Below are positions 1-4,916 of a stretch of DNA of 5,369 bases, piece after piece; the first letter of the stretch is position 1; each line of letters starts with the position of its first letter. Made by a program: the position numbers and the translations under genes. Below the pieces are notes generated by a model that ran no database searches, had not been told where the DNA came from, and saw only the letters and a list, made by a program, of their open reading frames with translations. The stretch spans positions 1 through 5,369 of the forward strand of contig JALHNW010000156.1 of assembly GCA_022843345.1 (NCBI GenBank). The letters run 5' to 3'. This DNA is from Rubritepida sp. GTDB taxonomy: Bacteria; Pseudomonadota; Alphaproteobacteria; Acetobacterales; Acetobacteraceae.

Positions 1-1307
1 GGGGCCGCGAACGGCGCCAGCGCCGCGGCCACCGCCGCGGCCAGCGCCGTGGGGTCGGGCTCCGTGAAGCCGCCCTCGCGCGGGACCCATCGCGCCATGG
101 CGTCGCCCGCCAGCCCGCCGAACACCGTGCTGTTGGCCACGCCGTTGCCGCCCAGGCGGTTCGCGCCGTGCACGCCGCCGGTGTCCTCGCCCGCGGCGAA
201 CAGGCCGGGCAGGGCGGTCCTGCCATCCGCGCCGAACTCCACGCCGCCCATCATGTAGTGGGCGGTGGGCACCACCGGCACGCGCCCGGCGGCCAGGTCG
301 AAGCCCATGTCGGCGCAGCGCTCCACCATGCCCTTGAACTGCCGGCGCACCTTGTCGGGGCCCAGGTGACCCATCTCGATCCACAGCCCGCCCTCGGCGT
401 TCACCCGCCCGGCCTGGATCTCGCGCTCCATCGAGCGGGACACGATGTCGCGCGTCGCGCGTTCGCCGCGCCCGTCGTAGCGGTGCATGAAGCGCTCGCC
501 GTCGCCGTTCAGCAGGTATCCGCCCGCACCCCGCAGTCCTTCCTCGATGATGGTGCCGCTCATGCGCGTGCCCGGCCCGGCCAGCACGCCGGTCGGGTGG
601 AACTGCACCATCTCCATGTCGCGCAGGGGCAGGCCCGCGCGCAGCGCCATCGCCATGCCGTCGCAGGACTTGTCGCCGGACGGCGTGTGGTAGCGGTACA
701 TGGACGGCCCGCCGCCGGTCGCCAGCAGCACCGCCTTCGCCTGCACCAGCACGAAGCCGCCGCGCCGGATGTCCAGCAGCAGCACGCCCGCCAGCCGCGC
801 GCCGTCGCGCGTGGGCAGCAGCGCCAGCGCCCGGTGCTCCTCCAGCCGCGCGATGCCGGCCACCCAGGCCTGCTCGGCCAGGCGCGAGATGATCTCGATG
901 CCCGTCAGGTCGCCCTTGTGGACCGTGCGGTCGAAGGTCTGCCCGGCGAAGGCCTTCTGGTGGATGGTGCCGTCGGCGTTGCGGTCGAAGAAGCAGCCCC
1001 AGCGGTTCTCCAGCTCGCGGATGCGGCGCTGCGCGCCCGTCACCAGCTCCCAGGCCAGGTCCTGGTCGTTCAGCCACTTGCCGCCGTCCAGCGTGTCCAT
1101 GAAGTGGCGCTCGGCGGAATCGCCCTCGGCGAGCGCGACGTTGTAGCCGCCCTGCACCATGCGCGTGCAGCCGGACTTGCCCAGCAGCCCCTTCACCGCG
1201 ACGGTCACGGACAGTTCGGGGTTGGCCGCCTTGGCGTGCAGCGCCCCCAGCAGCCCGGCTCCGCCCGAGCCCAGCACCAGCACGTCGGTGCGGATGCGCT
1301 TTATCAT
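1..1307 (-). CDS. SDH/FRD-family flavoprotein subunit (partial, C-terminus beyond window)
   Basis: This is the FAD-containing catalytic subunit that interconverts succinate and fumarate, or a close analogue, and passes electrons to the iron-sulfur subunit. The 435 visible residues start MIKRIRTDVLVLGSGGAGLL, a dinucleotide-binding motif (GSGGAG at 13-18). Family active-site residues are present: His237 in QFHPTG, Glu255-Glu256 before GLRGAGGYLLN, Arg286/Arg291 in TRDIVSRS, His350 in PTAHYMMGG, and Arg384 in GANRLGGN. The His that covalently binds FAD in standard SdhA/FrdA (SHTVxAQGG) aligns with Cys47 (GCTRMVQGG), so FAD is probably held non-covalently. The start ATG shares four bases (ATGA) with the stop of the fumarase beta gene, implying translational coupling; no strong ribosome binding site is seen. 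About 120-150 residues should lie beyond the left edge. Family is sure; sdhA versus frdA versus a specialised homologue cannot be settled from sequence, so no symbol is given. Confidence 0.93.
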   Translation of the reverse strand, partial: MIKRIRTDVLVLGSGGAGLLGALHAKAANPELSVTVAVKGLLGKSGCTRMVQGGYNVALAEGDSAERHFMDTLDGGKWLNDQDLAWELVTGAQRRIRELENRWGCFFDRNADGTIHQKAFAGQTFDRTVHKGDLTGIEIISRLAEQAWVAGIARLEEHRALALLPTRDGARLAGVLLLDIRRGGFVLVQAKAVLLATGGGPSMYRYHTPSGDKSCDGMAMALRAGLPLRDMEMVQFHPTGVLAGPGTRMSGTIIEEGLRGAGGYLLNGDGERFMHRYDGRGERATRDIVSRSMEREIQAGRVNAEGGLWIEMGHLGPDKVRRQFKGMVERCADMGFDLAAGRVPVVPTAHYMMGGVEFGADGRTALPGLFAAGEDTGGVHGANRLGGNGVANSTVFGGLAGDAMARWVPREGGFTEPDPTALAAAVAAALAPFAA

Positions 1308-1915
1308 GGCGACACGCCCATCTTCGCCAGCACCGCCGCGCGCCGCGCCGCCACGCCCGCGTTCACGTCGCGGTACAGGCTGCCGCCGTGCGCATCCATC
1401 CCCACGATCAGCGGCCCGAAGCCCTGGATGGCGAAGCGCCACAGGCTCTCGGGGTTCAGGTCGTCGAGGTCAACGTCCTCGATGGCGGTGATCCAGGTGG
1501 TTTCCAGCGCCGCCGCGCCGCCGATCACGGCGAGGTACGCGCCGCCCAGTTTCTGGAACGCCCGCTGCGATTCCTCCCGCAGCCCGCCCTTGCCGATGAT
1601 CAGGCGCACGCCCTCGCGCTCCATCAGCGGCCGCGTGAAGCGCTCCATGCGGTCGGAGGTCGTGGTGCCGATGCACACCGCCTCGTAGCCGGCCTGGTTG
1701 GTGGCGCCGCGCTCCACGCGCCGCACGTTGGGCGCGGTGTGGATCACGGCATGGCCGCGCAGGTCCAGGCGCGTGCGGCGGCCGCCATCGAACATGGCGA
1801 TCTGCGTGGCGTCGCGGATGCCGAACAGCGTGCGCTCCAGCGTCACCGTGTCGCCGGCGCGCAGCGCGCGCACCTGCGCCTCGTCGGCCGGCATGTGCAG
1901 GGCGTGGTGCGTCAC
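1304..1915 (-). CDS. Class I fumarate hydratase / tartrate dehydratase, beta subunit
   Basis: This is the small subunit (203 aa) of a two-subunit, oxygen-sensitive [4Fe-4S] hydro-lyase; it corresponds to the C-terminal domain of single-chain class I fumarases (FumA type) and to TtdB. Visible family signatures are GDTVTL near 21-26, IRDA at 33-36 with Arg34, the substrate loop GTTTSDRM at 83-90 (Thr85, Arg89), IGKGG at 107-111 (Lys109), and a closing DAHGGSLY. Start choice: a GTG at 1915 overlaps the alpha-subunit stop as GTGA, has GGAG eight bases upstream, and gives the usual family N-terminus (MTHHALHMPADEAQVRAL). The internal ATG at 1894 has no ribosome binding site. Variations: RDATQ where the family usually has RDxAH, and GTTT for the usual GPTT. 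These could reflect a non-fumarate substrate such as tartrate or mesaconate. The family call is firm; the substrate is not. Confidence 0.92.
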   Translation of the reverse strand: MTHHALHMPADEAQVRALRAGDTVTLERTLFGIRDATQIAMFDGGRRTRLDLRGHAVIHTAPNVRRVERGATNQAGYEAVCIGTTTSDRMERFTRPLMEREGVRLIIGKGGLREESQRAFQKLGGAYLAVIGGAAALETTWITAIEDVDLDDLNPESLWRFAIQGFGPLIVGMDAHGGSLYRDVNAGVAARRAAVLAKMGVSP

Positions 1916-2790
1916 GAGCCGATCTCCACGCCCTGCTCCGTGAACCGCGCCCGCGCGCGGCGCGCCGAGTGGCATTGCACGTTCACCGCCACCGGGTTCA
2001 TCGTGATGTGGGTGTGCGCCAGCTCCACGTGCACGGCGAAGGCGGTGGAATCGCCGCCCAGGCCTTGCGGGCCGATGCCCAGCGCGTTCACCGCCTCGCC
2101 CAGCTCCACCTCCAGCGCCGCGCCGTGCGCGTCCGCGCAGCGCGTGCCCAGCGGGCGCGTCGCCGCCACCTTGGCCAGGTGCATGCACACGTCGCTGGTG
2201 CCGCCCAGCCCCACGCCGAGGATCGTCGGCGGGCACACCTTGCCGCCGGCGCGGATCGCCGCATCCACCACGAAGCGCTTGATGCCCGCCACGCCGTCGG
2301 CCGGGATCAGCATGGCGAGGAAGGAGCCGTTCTCCGAGCCCGAGCCCTTGGGGATCATCTCGATCTCGAGCACGCCGGCCTCCTCCACGAAGGCCAGGTT
2401 GATCACCGGCACGCCGATGCCGCAGGAATCATGCCCGTTCACCCGCGTCAGCGGATGCACCACGGAACTCCGCAACGGGTGCTCGCGCGTCGCCCGCGCC
2501 GTCCCGCGGCGGATCGCCTCCGTCAGCGCCCAGCCATCCACCGCCACGCCCTGGCCGATGGCGACGTTGAAGATCGGGATGCCGGTGTCCTGGCAAAGCA
2601 GGTTGTCCGTGCGCTCCGCCACCGCGATGTTCTCGATCATGGTGGCGAGCACGGAGCGCGCCAGCGCATCGCCCTCGCTGGCGTCCAGCCGGGCGAAGCC
2701 CTGCTTGATGTCGTCCGGCAGCACCTTCAGCGCGCGGATGTAGAGGAGCTTGGCCACCTCCTCCACCGCATCCATGGCGACGTGCAGCAT
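1912..2790 (-). CDS. Class I fumarate hydratase / tartrate dehydratase, alpha subunit
   Basis: This is the iron-sulfur-binding subunit (292 aa) of the class I hydro-lyase that adds water to fumarate to give malate, or acts on a related C4/C5 diacid. Three cysteines match in context and spacing the cluster ligands of class I fumarases: Cys66 in LLCQDTG, Cys186 in GKVCPP, and Cys273 in NVQCHSARRARA. Gln67 and Asp68 follow the first ligand, where the family has active-site residues; His261 lies 12 residues before Cys273, where the Leishmania enzyme has a substrate-binding His. GSGSENGSFLAML (149-161) and GVGLGGTSD (192-200) are further family signatures. The length is normal for a split alpha subunit. 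The start ATG has a strong GGAGG five bases upstream, in the 12-base gap after the permease gene. Together with the beta subunit this makes a complete enzyme. TtdA-, FumA- and mesaconase-type activities cannot be separated by eye. Confidence 0.93.
   Translation of the reverse strand: MLHVAMDAVEEVAKLLYIRALKVLPDDIKQGFARLDASEGDALARSVLATMIENIAVAERTDNLLCQDTGIPIFNVAIGQGVAVDGWALTEAIRRGTARATREHPLRSSVVHPLTRVNGHDSCGIGVPVINLAFVEEAGVLEIEMIPKGSGSENGSFLAMLIPADGVAGIKRFVVDAAIRAGGKVCPPTILGVGLGGTSDVCMHLAKVAATRPLGTRCADAHGAALEVELGEAVNALGIGPQGLGGDSTAFAVHVELAHTHITMNPVAVNVQCHSARRARARFTEQGVEIGS
1924..1927 (-). promoter_or_regulatory. Ribosome binding site supporting a GTG start of the fumarase beta gene
   Basis: GGAG on the minus strand, eight bases before GTG 1915 and inside the end of the alpha-subunit gene. 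It favours the GTG over the later ATG at 1894, which has no such site. Confidence 0.6.
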
Positions 2791-2794
2791 GCGT

Positions 2795-2800
2795 TCCTCC
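2795..2800 (-). promoter_or_regulatory. Ribosome binding site of the fumarase alpha gene
   Basis: GGAGGA on the minus strand in the 12-base gap between the permease stop and ATG 2790. This is the strongest Shine-Dalgarno sequence in the operon and sits at its only non-overlapping junction, which may let the fumarase genes be translated independently of the membrane subunits. Confidence 0.65.
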
Positions 2801-2802
2801 CG

Positions 2803-3534
2803 TCAGACGAGCAGCGACAAGCCCGAGGCCAGCAGCAAAGCCAGCAGCACGAGCCGGAACCCGCCCTGCGGCAGGTGGTGGAAGGCGCGCAGCCCCAGCA
2901 GCATCCCCGCCACCATGGCCGGCATGGCCCAGGCGGTCAGCATCAGCGCCTCGCGCGTGAAGAAGCCGCCATAGGCCAGGAAGGGCAGGGTGAGCCCCTG
3001 CATGGCGACGATGAAGGGCTGGAGCAGGCCGCGCGTGTCCTCCTTGCTCCATTCCTGGGCATCCGCCCACATGCCCGGCAGCGCGCCGACATAGCCGCCG
3101 ATGCCCCCCAGCACGCCCGAGGCCAGCGCCACCCCTGCATCCGCCGCCGGCCCGCCGGCCACCCGCGGCGCCGGCATCCGCAGCCCGATGCGCGCCAGCA
3201 TCCAGCCGGCATAGACCACCAGCAGCAGCCCCACGCCCGCCGTCATCGGCCGCGCCGGCACGCTGGCCAGCAGCCAAACCCCCAGCGGCAGTCCCGGCAG
3301 CGCCCACAGCACGAAGCGCCGCAGCCGCGCCCAGTCCACGTGCCACCACACCGCCTTGAGCGCGAGCGACTGCACGAGGAAGGAGCCCATCACCAGCACC
3401 GGCGCCGTCGTGGCCGGCGGCAGCAGGTGCAGCAGGATCCCCGCGCCCACCAGCACGAAGGCGAAGCCCGCCATGCCGGCGCAGAAGGCCGCGACGAAGC
3501 AGGCCCCCGAGAGGATCAGCGTGTCAGCCCACAT
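2803..3534 (-). CDS. TauE/SafE family membrane permease
   Basis: A 243-residue, very hydrophobic inner-membrane protein with about eight predicted membrane spans (near 6-34, 41-62, 73-91, 97-113, 133-153, 170-192, 198-216 and 224-243). It has the two-fold pseudo-repeat of the TauE/SafE family (PF01925): a glycine-rich first half (GMAGFAFVLVGAG, 20-32) echoed in the second (LGGIGGYVGALPG, 142-154), the latter followed by WSKEDTRGLLQPF and MQGLTL. Family members move sulfite, sulfonates or organic anions, often outward; the substrate here is unknown. Lying inside a dicarboxylate operon, it may move a C4-type acid or a sulfonated analogue, which is inference only. Its start overlaps the end of the upstream anchor gene by 11 bases, with no clear ribosome binding site, so translation probably depends on the preceding gene. 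Confidence 0.85.
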   Translation of the reverse strand: MWADTLILSGACFVAAFCAGMAGFAFVLVGAGILLHLLPPATTAPVLVMGSFLVQSLALKAVWWHVDWARLRRFVLWALPGLPLGVWLLASVPARPMTAGVGLLLVVYAGWMLARIGLRMPAPRVAGGPAADAGVALASGVLGGIGGYVGALPGMWADAQEWSKEDTRGLLQPFIVAMQGLTLPFLAYGGFFTREALMLTAWAMPAMVAGMLLGLRAFHHLPQGGFRLVLLALLLASGLSLLV

Positions 3535-3859
3535 GCAGCAGGAACATCATGCCGATGCCGAAGGCGAAGCCGGCGGATGCCGCCACCAGATCCTTCTGCC
3601 GGTGCCGCCAGCCCAGGAACTCCAGCGCCATCACCCGCAACCCGCCGGCCAGGTGCAAGGCCAGCAGCACCACCAGCCCCCATTCGGCCAGCGTGAAGAG
3701 CGGGTGGTCCACCAGCCGCAGGAAGCCGTCCAGCGCGGCCGCGCCGTGGATCGCCTGGCCCAGCGCCCAGAAATGCAGCGGCAGGAACAGCGCCAGCGCC
3801 ACGCCCGAGGCACGGTGCAGCACGAAGCCCCAATAGGCCGGGTGCCGCCGGTCACGCAT
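3524..3859 (-). CDS. SDH/FRD cytochrome b membrane anchor subunit (second, SdhC-like)
   Basis: A 111-residue integral membrane protein with three predicted helices (about 17-37, 55-77, 91-109). It anchors the flavoprotein and iron-sulfur subunits to the membrane and would carry haem b and form part of the quinone site. The SdhC-type motif HRASG (15-19) opens helix 1. His29 in helix 1 and His69 in LALHLAGGLR at the end of helix 2 are candidate axial haem ligands; the H..GGLR pattern matches the family's conserved haem-ligand region. It shares the pattern H-x3-GLR-x-LGWR with the anchor gene just upstream, so the two look like paralogues. The start ATG overlaps the end of that gene by eight bases, with a GGGGG tract seven bases upstream. 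It is probably part of a two-subunit anchor. Anchor subunits diverge quickly, so which one corresponds to SdhC or SdhD is uncertain. Confidence 0.82.
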   Translation of the reverse strand: MRDRRHPAYWGFVLHRASGVALALFLPLHFWALGQAIHGAAALDGFLRLVDHPLFTLAEWGLVVLLALHLAGGLRVMALEFLGWRHRQKDLVAASAGFAFGIGMMFLLHVG

Positions 3860-4175
3860 GGTACAGCCCCCAGGCGGCGCGGATGCCCAGCGCCGCCGTC
3901 AGCGCCCCGATCGCCAGCCACGTCGCATCCCAGCGCAGCCCGCGCCAGCCCAGCCACTCCGCGGCCACGTTGCGCAGCCCGACCGCCCCGTGCAGCCCGG
4001 CTGCCAGCGCGAAGACGGCGTAGAAGAGGAGCCACCCCTCCGCACCGCGCGTGCGGCCCAAGATCTCCGCCGCCGACAGCCCGCCGCGCACCGCGTAAAG
4101 GATGGTGGCGAGGTGGGCCGCCACCGCCAGCGCCAGCACCGCGGCGGTGACGCGCTGGATGGCCCACAGCCTCAT
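3852..4175 (-). CDS. SDH/FRD membrane anchor subunit (first, probable haem b binding)
   Basis: A 107-residue membrane protein with three predicted helices (about 9-29, 47-68, 84-103), encoded directly after the iron-sulfur subunit. QRVTA (7-11) sits where its partner has HRASG. His21 in helix 1 and His62 in GLHGAVGLR are candidate haem ligands, spaced 41 residues apart, against 40 in the partner. The following segment EWLGWR matches EFLGWR of the partner. Role: membrane anchoring and electron transfer between the iron-sulfur subunit and quinone. The start ATG is embedded in the iron-sulfur subunit stop (ATGA overlap) and has a GGGGG tract five bases upstream. Assignment rests on position, size, topology and these motifs rather than on a strong family signature across the whole protein. 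Confidence 0.78.
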   Translation of the reverse strand: MRLWAIQRVTAAVLALAVAAHLATILYAVRGGLSAAEILGRTRGAEGWLLFYAVFALAAGLHGAVGLRNVAAEWLGWRGLRWDATWLAIGALTAALGIRAAWGLYHA

Positions 4176-4861
4176 GCCAGCCCCCAGAAGATGGTGCGCT
4201 TCAGCCCGGCGATGGCGCCGGAGGGGTCGAGCCCCTTCGGGCAGCGCTCCGTGCAGCCTTGCGTCGAATGGCAGGAATGGCAGCCGGCATCGCCCGCCAC
4301 GGCGCGCAGACGGCCCGCGCGCGCGCCGTCGCGCTCGTCGTTCACCAGCGTCCAGGCGCGGTTCATCGCCGCCGGGCCCAGGTAGTCCGCATTCCACGAC
4401 ACGATGTCGCAGGAGGCGTAGCAGACGCCGCAGCCGATGCACTCGATGCCCGCATCCGCTTCGCGCCGCTGCGGCGAGGCCGGCGGGACCACGGCGAACT
4501 CGGCAGGCACCACGCCGTCCTTCGGCACGAACTGCCCGCCCGCGCGCGACCACTTCTCGAAGAAGGGCGCCATGTCGGTGACCAGGTCGCGGATCACCGG
4601 CAGGTTCGCCAAGGGCCGCAGTTCCAGCACGCCATCCGCGCCGACCACGCGCGAGACATGCGTGCGGCAGGTCCATCGCGCCACGCCGTTCACCTCCATG
4701 GCGCAGGAGCCGCACATGCCCACCCGGCAGGCGAAGCGGTAGGCGAGGTCCGGCGCCTGCTCGCGCTGGATCTCGGTGACCACGTCCAGCACCGTCTGGC
4801 TGGCGCGGGCGGCGACGGCGTATTCCGCCATGCCGCCGTCGCGTTGGATACGGACCTTCAT
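4172..4861 (-). CDS. SDH/FRD-family iron-sulfur subunit
   Basis: This is the electron-transfer subunit (229 aa) linking the flavoprotein to the haem/quinone anchor on the cytoplasmic face of the membrane. The N-terminal ferredoxin domain carries the [2Fe-2S] set Cys45, Cys50, Cys53, Cys65 (ACRVGMCGSCAMEVNG), with all four cysteines present. The C-terminal domain has CIGCGVCYASC (Cys141, 144, 147, 151) and CHSTQGCTERCP (Cys197, 203, 207), which together supply the [4Fe-4S] and [3Fe-4S] clusters; Cys194 is an extra cysteine. Asp152 replaces the proline that usually follows Cys151. The frame stays open upstream to 5026, but ATG 4861 is chosen because it has AGGA seven bases upstream, begins the family's normal N-terminus (MKVRIQRDGG), and avoids running antisense through the divergent gene. 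First gene of the operon. It could equally be named sdhB or frdB, so no symbol is given. Confidence 0.93.
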   Translation of the reverse strand: MKVRIQRDGGMAEYAVAARASQTVLDVVTEIQREQAPDLAYRFACRVGMCGSCAMEVNGVARWTCRTHVSRVVGADGVLELRPLANLPVIRDLVTDMAPFFEKWSRAGGQFVPKDGVVPAEFAVVPPASPQRREADAGIECIGCGVCYASCDIVSWNADYLGPAAMNRAWTLVNDERDGARAGRLRAVAGDAGCHSCHSTQGCTERCPKGLDPSGAIAGLKRTIFWGLA

Positions 4862-4868
4862 GGCGCGA

Positions 4869-4872
4869 TCCT
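4869..4872 (-). promoter_or_regulatory. Ribosome binding site of the iron-sulfur subunit gene
   Basis: AGGA on the minus strand, seven bases before ATG 4861. It decides this start over the upstream in-frame ATGs that would extend the protein to 5026. Confidence 0.65.
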
Positions 4873-4885
4873 GCCCCCGGCTTGA

Positions 4886-4899
4886 GTCTTGTACAAGAC
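4886..4899. promoter_or_regulatory. Perfect 14-bp palindrome, candidate operator
   Basis: GTCTTGTACAAGAC equals its own reverse complement. It is centred between the divergent starts, 25 bases from the iron-sulfur subunit start and 17 bases from the ThDP enzyme start. Its AT-containing core stands out in GC-rich surroundings. TTGTACAA-like palindromes are bound by several dimeric repressor families (GntR type is one possibility), but the regulator is not in the window and its family cannot be fixed from the site alone. A single bound dimer could control both transcripts. Confidence 0.6.
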
Positions 4900-4916
4900 C
4901 GGGGCAGGCTGCCGCC

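Larger units (their letters stand above)
4862..4916. promoter_or_regulatory. Shared divergent promoter region
   Basis: These 55 bases separate the start codons of the minus-strand operon and the plus-strand ThDP enzyme gene, so both upstream control regions must lie here or extend into the opposite gene. Both genes have their ribosome binding sites at the outer edges, within near-mirror sequences (CTGCCCC at 4871-4877 and GGGGCAG at 4901-4907). On the minus strand, TTGTAC (4895-4890) followed 17 bases later by CAGGAT could be a weak -35/-10 pair, but CAGGAT overlaps the ribosome binding site, so I do not call it. No convincing promoter elements can be assigned by eye. Confidence 0.55.

Noticed and set aside
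1..55. GCCGCGGCC-like short repeats at the left edge
   Set aside because: These are Ala codons (GCG/GCC) in an Ala-rich part of the flavoprotein, not a separate repeat element.
168..1688. A 506-codon plus-strand open frame
   Set aside because: It lies antisense to the flavoprotein and fumarase beta genes, whose family motifs are unmistakable. Its His/Ala/Arg/Gln-rich composition is typical of a shadow frame in high-GC DNA.
1969..3696. A 575-codon plus-strand open frame
   Set aside because: It is antisense to the fumarase alpha, permease and anchor genes. The product is His/Arg/Gln-rich without any domain pattern, as expected for a GC-driven shadow.
4871..4907. CTGCCCC...GGGGCAG inverted repeat as a transcription terminator
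   Set aside because: It lies between divergent starts where there is no transcript to end, has no T-tract and has a 23-base loop. The arms coincide with the two ribosome binding regions, which explains the symmetry.
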